A DNA stretch of 64,000 nucleotides from Aradus depressus (GCA_963662175.1 OY759218.1:13234480-13298479), one strand, 5' to 3'; positions 1-11,576 are shown, counted from the stretch's first letter. Numbers and translations: made by a program. The notes: a model not told the origin generated them from the sequence alone.

Positions 1-198
1 CCAGTTGACCGCTAGAAACTCTCTTCATAAGAACCTTCCTCGGACTTCAACGAATATTTGAAAAAAAAAATTAGCCGAATTGGTCCAGCCGTTCTCGAGT
101 TTTGCGCTTAGCAAAATTAGCCAGTCATTTTTATTATATAGATTTGGGAGACTTGGACCTCTAGAAGCTCCCCCTGAGGTAACCACTGACTGTAATAC

Positions 199-354
199 TT
201 AGCTGACTTTACATGAGCAGCAAAAATGCAAAGCGCAGCAGCAGCAAATGCACGCTGTGGTTCCTATGCATTTAGAATTAAATTACTCACATCCAATAGC
301 GTGCATTTGCTCCTGCTGCGCTTTGCATTTTTATTGCGCATGTAAAATCAGCTT
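199..354. repeat. Short hairpin (inverted repeat) element
   Basis: Arms at about 199-255 and 299-354 are near-perfect reverse complements around a loop of about 43 bases. Each arm carries the AATGCAAAGCGCAGCAG core. The structure looks like a small foldback or MITE. The first 200 bases hold a dispersed-repeat tail (GGTCCAGCCGTTCTCGAG context), and I see no gene there. Confidence 0.7.
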
Positions 355-892
355 TAAGAGTATGAAGTATAACATGAATAAAGATTTTGACCGAGGAAAT
401 GAAATGATCGAATTCATGTATATTTTAAAAAAATGTAATACATATGTTTTGTACATGTACATTTATGTAACAGCTGATTGCTGATTTAGGAATCAGATTC
501 AATGGGTAATTTGAAGATCCTATTGGTAACTTGTAAGCAATCCATTTTTAATAAAAACTATTTTTTTTTAGTTTATTTAATTTTTATCTTGGTTTTTTGC
601 TCTGGCCAGAGGGGGGGGGGGCACGTGCCTTCCCCCCTGCCCCCCCTGGCTACGCCCATGATGACTACTATTATTTTTATAGTATTATAATGTCAGTATC
701 ATTTCAATTTATCTACTTAATTTTCTAATTATTAACGTTAATTACTACTAGCGATTTTACTGTCCTAGCTGACTGCTCCCCCTCCCGCACTCAGACATTG
801 CCTTCTTGGAGGAGATAGCCGACTGATGTCATCATTTATTCTTTTTATTTCTGTAAACAATAAATGGTATAATAAATATTTAAAAAAAAAAA

Positions 893-1200
893 AATGCATA
901 TGAATTTCAATTTTTTTTCATTTTTGGAATATGGAGGTCGGAAAACATGAAATTCAGTTGAAAACTCGGCATCGAATTTCTAACGGATTACGTAACTTCC
1001 CTTATACTTTTTATAGTTGGGGAAGTAAAATCGAAATAACTTCTGAATAAGTGCGTCTGAAAATTGAGTCATTAGAAACTGAAGGATCTGTAAGTAAAGT
1101 GATTGGAAGGTCGTTAGAATGGTCCTAAACGTAACACCGAAAAGGGTGTAACAACCATGGTATTGGGGGTTGGACTTGGCTCCCCAAGAAATACAGGTCA
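893..1200. repeat. Family A repeat fragments
   Basis: The stretch contains the family A signature: 'ggaaaacatgaaattc', then 'ggattacgtaacttccc', then a GGGGAAGT end. Family A recurs at least 15 times in the window. Full copies run from a 'cggtgaatcaccggcaatgta' type end to an imperfect palindrome around CTATACTTCGTATAG. No coding potential is evident here, and 355-892 is AT-rich with nothing recognisable. Confidence 0.6.
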
Positions 1201-1574
1201 TTGGGCGCCCCGCTGTTCACAATCACCTTTTATATTCCATGCAATTCGATGTTTAGTTTTCACCCGAATTTCATGTTTTATGACACCCTCTTTACAAAAG
1301 TGAAAAACAAGCAGGTTCTCGGATGTGTGTCTTTCGCCTCTTTGTACGCTAGATCAGAGGAAATTACTAGGCCGTGTATTAGGACTCTACAAAGGTGGCA
1401 TTTCTAACTAAGTGCGGCCCTTGAGGTCCACACGGCAAACTTCCCAGCATGGTATCAATATCATTAATAATAATATCACAAAACTAGGCATTTTATTCAG
1501 TACAGAATTATTTATTCATTTAATTGAATTTAATCTATTTTTAGCCTTAATTTAGCCTTTTTTTTTAAATTTTG

Positions 1575-2165
1575 CTTTTAAAACTACTACATGTAAAATT
1601 TCATGACACTCCGATAATCCGTTGATGAGGTTGAACTATTTTTATGCTCAACCTCTACTCATAGTCCCCCTCCCGATAAGAGTTTTGAGACGTCACACAC
1701 CCTATTTTCCAATTTGGCTTTTAAGAATATTACATGTCAAATTTAATTAAAATCCGATCATCCGTTGATGAGCTAGACCTACTTTTATGTTTACCCCCCC
1801 CCCCCCCCCCCCCCCCCCCCACAACCCCCCTTCCCCTTAAGAATTTCGTGACACCAGATAGTCTATACCCCAATTGGCTCTTAAGAATACTACATGTGAA
1901 ATTTCATCACGATCCGACCTTCCGTTTATGAGTTAGCACTATATTTATGCATAGGCCCCCCCCCCCCCTTTAAGTATTTTGAGACCTCACACACTCTATT
2001 TTTCAATTATATTAAAAATACTACATGTGAAATGACAATCCGACCATCCGTCAATGAGCTAGAACAATTTTTATGCCTAACCCCTCTCATAACCCTCCCT
2101 CCCGTTCAAAATTTTCAGACGCCATATAGCCTATTTTTCAATCTGGCTCTAAAGGATGCTACATT
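1575..2165 (+). repeat. Diverged tandem repeat, about 150 bp x 4, with a poly(C) tract
   Basis: Four diverged units each contain 'actacatgtgaaattt', 'ccgaccatccgttgatgag' and 'ttttatgc', followed by a C-rich tract and 'ttttgagac'. The units begin near 1578, 1728, 1886 and 2018. A 27-base poly(C) run at 1794-1820 interrupts unit 2, and a shorter run lies near 1957. This looks like a small satellite or an internally repeated transposon. Short open frames here are by-products of the repeats. Confidence 0.6.
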
Positions 2166-2449
2166 GCCACCAGAACAAATTAGATCGGATGAACCTTTTT
2201 CAAGAATTCCTAAAATCCACTTTTTTAGCAGTCTTTTTGTTGAAACAAAAAAAAACCGATGGACCAAATTTGATAAAATTCCTTTCAGATCATGTTTACT
2301 TTGATACGCTTCGATTGGCAACAAAACGGAGTCGATACACACAGACATACACACATACTTCTTTCCAAAAATAGTGTAAAAATACTGTAATGACCTTGAA
2401 ACATAAAAATTTTTATTTCTATTTTCGGACTCATTACAATAACTTCCCT

Positions 2450-2995
2450 ATATGCTGGGAAGTTGAAAAAATAGTCGTGGAATCACCGGCAATGTTCTTC
2501 CCCAGGTCGAATTAATCAATTACATAGAGGCTTCTGAATCCCCATATTATACTGAATTTTGTGTTGATATATTCATTGAATCGGCAGTTATTGGGCTTTT
2601 TGAGTTGAGCCCCCTCTGTTCCGATCCCCCTTTCCCTGCGGCCGATTCAGCTGAAAATTGATATCTGTCCTTAAGCGGTTTTGAATTTACGTATAAAATT
2701 TCGTGTTTATACTTTCATTATATCAGGAGTTTTCGTGTTCATGTATACACAGACAGACATATCTTTTCATTTTTGGGATCTGGGGGTCAGGAAACATGTA
2801 ATTCCGTTGAAAACTCTGATTTCTGACCGATTACATAATTTTGTCTGTACTTCGTATAACTGGACAAGTAAAATTTGTGTCAGTGTGTGTGTCTGTGAAC
2901 ACGATAACTCCCGATAGTATGAATGCATTGACATGAAATTGTATATGAGTTTCCAGAACCCTCACTGATTTTCAGCCAATTCGGCCAAAGGAGGC
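2450..2995. repeat. Family A repeat copies
   Basis: The family A end 'tcaccggcaatgttcttcccc' lies near 2484. Internal family sequence follows ('cattatatcaggag', 'ggaaacatgtaattc'), then a second, inverted piece after 2870. It is non-coding. Confidence 0.55.
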
Positions 2996-3840
2996 CTTAG
3001 TTTATAAGAAAATAAAAATAATAATTTTAAATTAATCAGTAAACAATGAAAATTTGGTTTTAAAAGGAACTATTTGAAAATTCCTATTCGACAGTTTCTT
3101 TGATTGATTACGTGGCGTAACTGTTCAGCGAAGGGTATGTCGCTTTTAGAAGCGAATTAATGTTTTTTTGAAATGTTGGGGAAAATATTAGAATATGCGT
3201 TCTGGTCCTTTTCCAAAAGTAATGAAAACTATGTTGCTAATGTGTAACGATTATCTTTCCAAACAATTACTTCTGTAATCATGTAGCGATTAATTTGGAA
3301 TAACGATTGATAATTAGCTACTACCGTCCGATTATTGCAACTGATTCAATCGTTACTGACGATTTCAGTAGCCGAGGCATCAAGTTTTAATAAAGTAATT
3401 ACGATTTTTAAAGAATAATAATTAATTGTATAAATAAATATTTAATTGTAAATAAATAATAAGTTGTAAAACTTATGGCTGTTTTATATTTATCTTAACT
3501 GTTAATTTTCAGTATTTCATTCCACTTGCAGAATAAACAATGGTTTGAATTCACTTACTTCGTTTGTTTTTACTTCCTTAACTCACAACTCGGGCCGAAA
3601 GTACCATTTCTCAACAAGCGAACAAATTGATGAATAATGTATTTACTCTTCTTACTCCTCCATTCCCCAGTTCAGAGTTAGGCGTTAATGAATTCCTTTT
3701 TAATTAAGTTGAAAATGCATTTTACAAATAAGTGGCATAATTAATTGTCAATTAATTTCATTATAAATGATTCTATATTTCTGGTTACTCCCTAATGGAA
3801 GGAGTAATTATGCTGTTTATTACTAGGACAATTTTGAGCC
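2996..3840. other. AT-rich intergenic sequence, nothing recognised
   Basis: This is AT-rich, low-complexity sequence. I find no open frame of note, no repeat family I can name and no RNA gene. Confidence 0.5.
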
Positions 3841-3845
3841 CCTCT

Positions 3846-4175
3846 CCAATTATGTTATTATGACTCATGCCTGGGCTTCAACTACTAGGTCATATCGCCT
3901 ACTACCACAGCGCTTTTTCATCACTCTGGCATGAGCCTCTGACATGAGCCCGCCCGACTCTACAATGGGAGTTCTAAATTTTTATTCACCTAGGGTTCTT
4001 TAACGAGTACCTGACATCAGGCTCGGGCCATCGCTTAAAATCCTATCCGAAGGACGGCGTGCTTAAGGTTATTTTACCTCCCAAATAAAATAAAGTAAGG
4101 GCCTCGGCCGGGTTGCGAACCCGCGATGTTGAGCTCAGTAAGCAAGGACGCATACCACTGAGCTACCGGTGCCCT
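3846..4175 (-). mobile_element. tRNA-derived SINE
   Basis: On the minus strand the element begins with a tRNA-like head (4175 down to about 4100) that has an A-box-like TAGCTCAGTGGTATGCG and a B-box GGGTTCGCAACCC. A conserved central part follows ('gcacgccgtccttcggat'), then a tail ending 'catgagtcataa'. The same element occurs at 29,501-29,784 and 40,108-40,437. The head could pass for a tRNA gene, but the shared body shows it is a SINE. Confidence 0.8.
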
Positions 4176-4249
4176 TCTTAATTGTTTTAATTTCTTGTTT
4201 ACTACATTTTTAAAATTTGGTTTGATTATATTTGTTATTATTTCCATGT

Positions 4250-4640
4250 ACCTATAGTATAAGGAAGTATTATAATCGTGCGAAAATCCGAGATCGAGGT
4301 TTCAACGAATTTTTTGTTTCAAGGTCCCCTGAATATGTTTTGACTATTTCCCTGACGAAGTCCGTCTGTGTATGTGTGTGATTGGAAATTTGTTAGCGCT
4401 CTACCGCGAAAACAATTGTAGCTATAAACTTAAAATTTGGAATGAAGTCACGAAGTCGGACGAAAATTGAGACCACTTTACTTCGGGACTTATGTACATT
4501 TTACAAGATACCGCTTATATGTATGACCTGATCATAATCGTAATTTCATGTTAAATGTGTAGCGAAAACAACATGCAGGTCGTCCGGTTTTCGAGATACA
4601 TGCCGAAAACCGTTCTGAAAAGTAGTATTAAAACACTTAT
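4250..4640 (+). repeat. Family B dispersed repeat
   Basis: This copy shares long stretches with 27,230-27,670, such as 'gcgaaaatccgagatcgagg', 'tttcaaggtcccctgaat' and 'aacaattgtagctat'. Weaker, partly inverted copies lie near 25,190-25,440 and 52,230-52,320. It is non-coding. The following 4,640-4,900 is AT-rich and unassigned. Confidence 0.6.
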
Positions 4641-4904
4641 TTTTAGACGTTTCCTTGATTTACCCGAAAATAGTTAGTCCTATCGAAAAAACGTTTCTAA
4701 CCTAAAACGTTCCTTATTAAATTTCCTAACGTTATAAGTCTTCAGATTTGAAATAAGATTAATGCAACCAAAGTTATGCCTCAATGAATAAAAAATAAAT
4801 TTCCGTAGGAAATTTTTAAAAATAATGTTTGAATTGTGTCGCGTAGCAACAAATTAAAAAATATTTTTTATAATGGATAGTTTTTATGAAAAATTAAAAT
4901 ATAT

Positions 4905-5200
4905 GTGATGTGGCCATTACAGGACTTTCTTATACCAACCACGCTTACAGATCTCTCTGTCTCCTTCCCCTTTTCAAAATCAGTTCATACTGGCATTACT
5001 GGATATAAGAAAGTCACTTCAGAATCACGCTGTACAGTGATATAAAAAAATACCGCTGACGCCTACGCATTACTTTTATATATCCAGTAATGCCAGTATG
5101 AAATTATTTTTAGAAGGGAAAGGGGGAGAGAGTGAGAGATCTACATATCAAGGTCCCGCTTACAAGCGCGGTAGATATAAGAAAGTCCTGTAATAAATAT
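4905..5200. mobile_element. MITE with GATGTGGCCATTACAGG termini
   Basis: The left terminus reads 'gatgtggccattacaggact' then 'ttcttatacc'. The right terminus is its complement ('gatataagaaagtcctgtaa'), near 5,170-5,200. The interior is itself partly palindromic ('ccagtaatgccagtatga' faces 'catactggcattactgg'). Relatives lie at about 9,240, 24,700, 28,232 and 30,450. No transposase is present. 5,200-5,590 is AT-rich and unassigned. Confidence 0.7.
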
Positions 5201-5718
5201 TACATATATTTTTTAAATTATATTTATTTTTTGATTTTATGTATTTTTTTTCCTAATTGGAGACAAGTAATTATTTTAGTTTGATGATTACCCAGAATAA
5301 AATGTATTTCATTAAAATTTATTTAATAAAAAATATTACATATTTTGACCAAATACTAAAGTAAAAGTCGCAATTGAGTCACTTACGAGAACATTTTTCT
5401 TGAATTTCCACAATTTTCATTGAAGTTGGTCATATAAAGTGTAATGTTGTAATTATTATTCCTGTCTTAATTGAAAACCTTGGAATATAATCTAAACGAA
5501 AAGTGACACATTTATTAATTATATGAACTAAATGAGCTGCCCACGCGTGAGCAGCCAAATTAAATTAAATGTAACAAGTAATTTTTGAAAAAGCCTTCGG
5601 TGAATCACCGCAAAGTACTTCCCCAGAACGAATTAATCAATTAGACATCAATTAGCGCAGCGGTTAAAGGACAACTGGCCAGTTGTGCTCTATGTGGGTG
5701 GGATGTACCACTGATGAT

Positions 5719-6404
5719 ATTTCTTAGTGGTAGGCAGATGTAGTGGACTAACTTGTTAAATAAGTAATAGATGTATCAGTCCAACATAGATTTATTTAAC
5801 CACAACTAGTTTCGGCAATTTGCCATCTTCAGGTGGTGAAACTGAACATACATAAACCAAAAATTAGATTAGAATTTACGAGCTTTTACAGTTCATGTTA
5901 ATCATTAACAATAAATAAGTTAAAAATAATACATAAAAATTTAAAAACATTACTGAACAATTACCAAAAGTACAATAAATTAAAATATTTTGAATTAAAA
6001 TGCGAAATACCTTGTTAGTGAAGAGGTCAAGGGACACGTACGGAAGACTCCCATTCCAGTCAGCCAGTGTCCAGCTGGTCTCTGATACTCGTACGTGTCC
6101 CTTGACCTCTTCTCTAACAAGGTATTTCGCATTTTAATTCAAAATATTTTAATTTATTGTACTGTTTTTAAATTTTAATTCAAAATATTTTAACTCATTG
6201 TAATTTTGGTAATTGTTACGTAATGTTTTTAAATTGTTATGTGTTATTTTTAACTTATTTATTGTTAATGATTGACATGAACTGTAAAAGCTCGTAAATT
6301 CTAATCTAATTTTTGGTTTATGTATGTTCAGTTTCACCACCTGAAGATGGCAACTAGTTGTGGTTAAATAAATCTATGTTAGACTGATACATCTATTACT
6401 TATT
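5719..6404. mobile_element. Foldback PLE-like element with 13-bp target duplication
   Basis: The element is flanked by the 13-bp direct repeat TACCACTGATGAT (5,706-5,718 and 6,405-6,417), so its borders are well defined. Arms of about 290-310 bp (about 5,750-6,043 and 6,092-6,404) are reverse complements around a loop of about 48 bp, so the whole insertion can fold as one hairpin. The outer part of each arm carries a hammerhead-type motif typical of Penelope-like element termini. The left copy is intact on the minus strand. The right copy lacks 10 bases of the core. No protein is encoded, so this looks like a non-autonomous derivative. Confidence 0.75.
5799..5837 (-). ncRNA. Candidate type I hammerhead ribozyme (PLE type)
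   Basis: On the minus strand the order is ACCAC (helix I), CTGAAGA, a T, helix II GGCAA/TTGCC with a one-base loop, GAAA, the self-complementary ACTAGT of a minimal helix III, the predicted cleavage position U, then GTGGT, which closes helix I in five pairs. This matches the hammerhead core CUGANGA...GAAA...UH. Known PLE hammerheads have very short helix III and are thought to work as dimers. Activity is inferred, not shown. Confidence 0.7.
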
Positions 6405-6689
6405 TACCACTGATGATGAAGCTGTTGCGTTGAAAACCGGTTCCGGTCGAAATAAAATAGTGGGAAGACAACGTCTTTTATTTCTATGAGAAATTTCGTC
6501 CCATAAGATCAATCGACCATCTGGGCTAAAAATCAATAGTTGACTTATAGGGGCTTTTGATACCTGATACCCCTTGCCCTCCTTCTCTGATCCCCCTTCC
6601 CTTCAACTGATTCCGCGGAAAATTAATTGGTGCCGCCCTTATAGGGAAAAGCCGTCGTCCTTCGGTTTCTCGACACATATATACAATTT

Positions 6690-6870
6690 ATTTTTTAACT
6701 TCTAAGTTGAAGTTTAACTGATCATTGGAGGGGTCGCACTCTGCAAACTAACTTAGTTCATAACTAGACCTGACGATGGTGTGAGGCCGAAACCGGTAGT
6801 TCTATTTTTATAAATATCTTTAGTGGAATAGACAATATTTCAAAAAATAAGTTTGTTTTATTTATTTAAA
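6690..6870 (+). mobile_element. Solo PLE terminal fragment with hammerhead motif
   Basis: The sequence matches the 3' end of the PLE at 12.7-14.6 kb: 'ttcataactagacctgacga', then the hammerhead core, then 'ggaatagacaatatttcaa' and 'taagtttgttttatttattt'. CTGACGA is at 6,770-6,776, GAAA at 6,789-6,792 and the palindromic ACCGGT at 6,792-6,797. No reverse transcriptase remains. It is probably a 5'-truncated insertion or solo terminal copy. Confidence 0.65.
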
Positions 6871-6889
6871 TGTATTTTTGACATCATTC

Positions 6890-7480
6890 AGATCTTTTCT
6901 TTTTCATTTTTGTAATCAGAGGACATGAAATTCCGGTGATCGATTACACAACCTCCTGTATACTTCGCGTACCTAGGAGAGTAATAGAGAATTTACTACA
7001 AACAGCTGCTTTAGATTTGAATTCCCGTTTACCTCCCCAGCTATACGAAGTATAGGCCAGTTATGTATGTAATCGGTTAGAAATGTCAACGGAATTACAG
7101 GTTTTCCCACCGCCTGATTCCGTAAATTAAAAAAAATGTTGTCTGTCTGTATGCGTGTGTGTGATAACCTGACACGAAATTTCGCATGTGTATCCCATAA
7201 GGACGACGCATATTGATTTTTAGCCTTTGACGATTGGAAAGGGAGGATCAGAAGGGATCAACTCAAAAACCAAACAAAATTTAATATGAGGATTCAGAAG
7301 TCCTATGTATTAATTATTGTATTGAGCCTAAACGGTTGATTGGTTTTGGAGGCAGAGCGAAAAGAGGTGAGTTAAAAAGTTGTTTAATTCTTGCTGGGGA
7401 TGTACATTGCCAGTGAATGAAATGAAAACTCAACATGGAATTTCTGACCTACTACATAGGTAACTGAGAGAAATCCAGTA
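6890..7480 (-). repeat. Family A repeat copies
   Basis: The palindromic family end 'agctatacgaagtatagg' is near 7,039, and the opposite end 'cattgccagtgaatgaaatg' is near 7,407. An additional fragment lies at 6,890-6,990. It is non-coding. Confidence 0.55.
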
Positions 7481-7482
7481 CT

Positions 7483-8276
7483 GGACAGTGATTGGTGGGG
7501 CCAGTCTAACCCGGCGCCGGGGGCCCCGCCGACCGCCGACAGGCGTTGTGGTGGCTACCCCCGGCTCCGGGAAGTAAGCAGAACAGAACCCACCGAAAAA
7601 ATCCCGAGCTCACTCTGCATAAAGCTCTGAAAACCAAGGACGATTGTGGACCGTAGTCATCGACCCGGTCCACAGCCGTCCATAGCAACAATTTAAAAAT
7701 AATTTGTAAATAAACCGGAGAAGGTTACCCATTCCCCGACGATATAAATGGGTGATGTGACCGACCCCCCTCAGGGGATCAGGTGCAGCCAAAAAAAAAA
7801 AAAAAAAAAAAGTGATTGGCGGGGCGAGAAGTCAGGGGAATCACTCGAGCCCCCGCGGTCTCCTCTGCCCCCATTAAGTTGGAGGGATGACCGGGATGAG
7901 GGACAACCGGGGTTGTTTCGAGGGGTCTCGAGTTGAAGGGCTTTTATGTTTATTTTATTTTATGTTTATTATTATGTTTTATGTTTATTATTATTTAAAT
8001 TTAATATTTTCTTTTTGTTTTGTATATACATATTATATTGTTTGCATATAGACCATTATTATTTTATTATTTACAAATTATTATTTTTTTTTTACCGTAC
8101 ATAACCATATGCTTTCGATGTATATATATATATATATTTTATTTATTTTTTTTATCATTCTTTTCTTCTTTTTTATTTTATTTTTTTTAATGTATCATTC
8201 ATCACATTTACTTATCGTTTATACCGATTGTAAATATTTAAAATAAAGAATTATTAAAAAAACTAAAAAAAAAAAA
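7483..8276 (+). mobile_element. Retroposon with AATAAA and poly(A) tail, split by a second retroposon
   Basis: A GC-rich block (to about 7,940) and a long AT-rich 3' part end with AATAAA near 8,241 and an A-rich tail at about 8,253-8,276, as in a retrotransposon or processed transcript. The block is interrupted by an inner insertion at about 7,504-7,810. The 5' part has a short open stretch ending 'RGVSS', but I do not recognise a protein. Confidence 0.5.
7504..7810 (+). mobile_element. Inner retroposon with poly(A) tail and target duplication
   Basis: The insert ends in a run of about 21 A (7,790-7,810). It is flanked by AGTGATTGGTGGGGC (7,489-7,503) and AGTGATTGGCGGGGC (7,811-7,825), a 15-bp duplication with one mismatch. 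That is the hallmark of LINE-mediated insertion. The body is GC-rich at its 5' end. It could be a SINE or a 5'-truncated LINE 3' end; I cannot name the family. Confidence 0.65.
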
Positions 8277-8279
8277 CTT

Positions 8280-9235
8280 CATAACTTCCCGTATACTTCG
8301 TATGGCTGGGAAAATAAAAGGGGTATAATTTTTTTTCTTAATTTCTATAATTTTTTTTAAAATTAGTTGATTGTATGTCGGTCTACATTCAAAATGTAAC
8401 AAGGAAAACTGTCTAGGAAAAACCTAGAGGATTGGAAAATCGGATTTTCCCGAAGGGCGAGGGTTAGGGGGGACGATGAAGGGGGTTGGTTAGGGTGGGA
8501 TGCCTGTTGCTTTTATCGATCCCATGTCCCAGGGCTATATACCCGTCTTTCCAGCCCAGGGAAAATATAGTAGCGTAGGCAGAAACCTGACTCAAAATAT
8601 GGAATAGAGGAGGGGGATGTTAGAATCAATAACCTGCTTAGCGAGGTCTCTTATTTTGACACGCCTAGATTCAAGTTCGTGTGTTGAATTAAATTTATCA
8701 TATCAAGTCTTAGCATGTGACTACAACGCCTCACACATATAATCGAGTACTTTAGGCATTTAAAAAAATAATTGTTCTTCAATTTTTTTACACAAATTAT
8801 TCAAAATTTCATTCTATTACTAGTTATTAACCTTATTGTTATTGTTTCAAACATCTCTAATAAATTTATTGAATATTTTTTTATTTGTAATGAATTACTG
8901 GACTGTGATACAATATAATTATAATTATCGTAAAATTACTGCTTCATATTATTCTTATTATATTATATAACTGTAAATTTTTTTAAAATAAACTACACTT
9001 GTATTTCAAAGTATAAAAGTAATAATTTCATTCACTTCATTTGAAGTTAATATTAAAAATAAAATATTCTTATTTTGGCTGTTAAAAAAAGCGTTTGGGG
9101 GATTTTTTTCATTTTAGGCTTAAAGTAGTCCTAAAATATTGCATAATCGAAAATACTAATAACTCCGAAAGGATATGAAACTTTCATTTAAAATCGTCCA
9201 GGAGCAATGTGTCAAATTTACATCAAATTTTGCAT
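8280..9235. other. Intergenic sequence, nothing recognised
   Basis: A family A end fragment at 8,280-8,320 is followed by unassigned sequence, GC-richer at 8,400-8,640 and AT-rich after that. I see no gene. Confidence 0.45.
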
Positions 9236-9239
9236 AAAA

Positions 9240-9412
9240 TGTGTGTGATGTGACCATAATAGGTTACCGCTGTTGCACCGAACACTCTCCCTTCCCCTCC
9301 ACCCTCTCAAAAACATAATGAATGATTTTAAATGGAGGGAGGGGGAGAGAGAGTGATCTGTACAAAATGGGTTGGTATAAGAAAGTCTGTAATGGCCACA
9401 TCACATATATGT
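9240..9412. mobile_element. Short MITE with GATGTGACC termini
   Basis: The left end 'tgtgatgtgaccataatagg' and the right end 'gtctgtaatggccacatcac' are reverse complements and match the MITE at 4,905. The interior keeps the CT-rich and GA-rich tracts of the family. Confidence 0.6.
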
Positions 9413-9514
9413 TATCTTTTATCTTTTTTATTTATATATTAATTATAAAAAAAAAAATTGTTTTATTAGTTCAGCCCAGGTTGGTGCTATACAAAAAATT
9501 TAAATTACAAAAGT

Positions 9515-10160
9515 TCATAGATAATTAACAAAATGTTGATAGAGACGAGGTTTGAGCCTCCTATCTGGTGTTGGTTCTCCCAACTTGTAGAACTGGGCTC
9601 CAGGCACCAGGATGAGGTTTTCATGGTAGTCTAGGGTCAGTTTGGCGATGAAAGCCTCGATGTCCACTTCCCTTTGGATCTACTGATTTCGGACGAACCA
9701 AGGTGCGCCCACTGCCAAACGAAGGACTTTGTTTTCAAACCTTCCAAGTTTGTCTAGGTGGTCGTAACAAGGCTGTGTACAGTAGTGTGCAGCATTTGTG
9801 TCTGGGTGGTGTACGTCTGTTCAGTAGTGGGTATAGTTGTGATAGTCGAGTGTATGCTTGTGTTATTTTTCTATTTATGTGTGTCTTCCATGTCAGTCTA
9901 GTTATGTACTCCAAGGTACTTGATTGTCACATCAGTAGGTGTCCAGGGTATGACTTCATTGTTGATTCTAATCTGTGAGAGTGTATCCAAGTTAATCCTT
10001 CGAAGGGTGAAGACTTCAGTCATCGTTTTAGCAGTGTTTATTCCAAGATTCCACCTGTTGAACCAGTCCATCACGAAATGAACGTCACTTTGTAGAGCTT
10101 CCACACATCTGGGTGCTGGGATACAAGCAGAGTATCATCAGCATAGCCAACAGTGAGTTG
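9515..10160 (-). pseudogene. Jockey-like non-LTR retrotransposon RT fragment
   Basis: Read on the minus strand, the fragment begins with a reverse transcriptase active-site motif GYADDTLL (about 10,155-10,130). A frameshift follows at about 10,104. The next segment has the WFNRWNLGIN...KT and VTIKYLGV motifs, as in the RT palm-to-thumb region of Jockey-clade LINEs. Further down, another frame carries GAPWFVRN (a stop follows almost immediately), then DIEAFIAKL and a C-terminal LYQHFVNYL before a stop at 9,515-9,517. That tail is typical of Jockey-type C termini. The endonuclease and N-terminal RT are absent. At least one frameshift and one in-frame stop make it a dead, 5'-truncated copy. Confidence 0.75.
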
Positions 10161-10284
10161 GGGTTATCTAATATTATTTATAACTACCAATAATAAAAAT
10201 ATATTTTAAAATTAGTTTCTATGCGTTACAATTTTAACATTGCTTTAAACTATTTCCTACAGAAATATACTGTATAAGCTATGG

Positions 10285-10760
10285 GCTCTTTATCATCATA
10301 TTGGTCATATCAAAAAAATATAAGGACTCGGTGCCACAAGGTCCACCTATATTCTATATTTCTTGTACGGCTATTTTAGTAAGGACCAGCCAGAATATAT
10401 TTTTATCTTTATTTATGGTTGTCTATTATCGTATCTGGTTGAAGCCTATCTACCGACAATACTGTATTATTGTTTTGTTTCAAAAAATATAAGCAATCGG
10501 TGCCACAAAGGCCACCTATATTCTATATTTCTTGTACGGTTATTTTAGTAAGGACCAACCAGAATATATTTTTATCTTTACTTATGGTTGTCTATTATCG
10601 TATCTGGTTGAAGCCTATCTACCGACAATACTGTATTATTGTTTTGTTTCAAAAAATATAAGCAATCGGTGCCACAAGGTCCACGTACATTCTATATTTC
10701 TTCTTCGACTATTTTGATTAGGACCAACCAGAATATATATTCTTTTATTTTTACTTATGG
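10285..10760 (+). repeat. 169-bp tandem repeat, three copies
   Basis: The marker 'tcggtgccacaagg' and following sequence recur at about 10,328, 10,497 and 10,666, a period of about 169 bp. The third copy is truncated near 10,760. An inverted, diverged part-copy lies at 15,440-15,535. Small open frames that repeat in each unit are by-products. Confidence 0.8.
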
Positions 10761-11244
10761 TTATAGAACCGTGAACCCGGTTCGGGTCTGGAACTGTAGA
10801 CCCGAGTCCAGGTCTGGATCCATGCATCTCTGAATTTATGACTGCACCCCGAATCAAACTTTCGATCTCTTTATTTGGTGGATTCTCAACTTTTGTTTTT
10901 GCTTTTTCGAGGGTCTAGTCACAGGTAAGTTTCCGCTCTCTGTCTAAACCTTATGTATATATATATATATCTGTGATGGGCGGGCAAAAGTACAAAAGTC
11001 GACTTATGTCGTTTTTAATATTTCTATTGCAATGAGCTCTATTATTATACTTGTATGCTTTTCATTAATATGGGGACCCTCGAACAAGCCAATCCTGAGA
11101 TATTCAGTGCTCAAAAGTACATAAGTAGTAGTGAAAGAAATGTCCAGTCGGCTAAAAGTGTTTTAGTCGACTTATGTAACTTTGACCGTGCAATGCATCA
11201 AAACTGTATGTGATCAAAATGACCATTATCGACTTGTGTATTGC

Positions 11245-11312
11245 GAACTAAATTCAAACTAATAAAAATAGATATATTTTGTTAGGCTGTCTGTTATGAA
11301 ATTAATACGGGG
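11245..11312 (+). repeat. Direct repeat flanking the PLE region (left copy)
   Basis: 'aggctgtctgttatgaaatt' with about 65 bp of context recurs at 15,125-15,200 in the same orientation. The pair brackets the PLE palindrome at a distance of about 3.8 kb. It may be an older element split by later insertions. Confidence 0.55.
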
Positions 11313-11576
11313 GGCTGGGTCAAATTTAGCTTTAAAAAAGCCTTACGTAATTTATGAATGGCCCCTAAGTGTATTTATGTAGTTTTAGGAGAATCAAAAT
11401 GGTAGAACATGTATGTCTAGTAAACTGCCACAATCACTTGTGTACTTTTGATTGACCCAATATTGCATGATCAAAAATGCATTTGTCGAAAAAGTAATAA
11501 ATGTAAGCATTTTAACCCAAATCTAATCACGAATTTATAAATTAGGCAATATAAAGCATTTTTTGGAGGTAAAATT

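Noticed and set aside
4100..4175. Genuine tRNA gene (minus strand)
   Set aside because: A- and B-box-like motifs are present, but the same head is attached to the same long body at three loci with target duplications, so it is a SINE.
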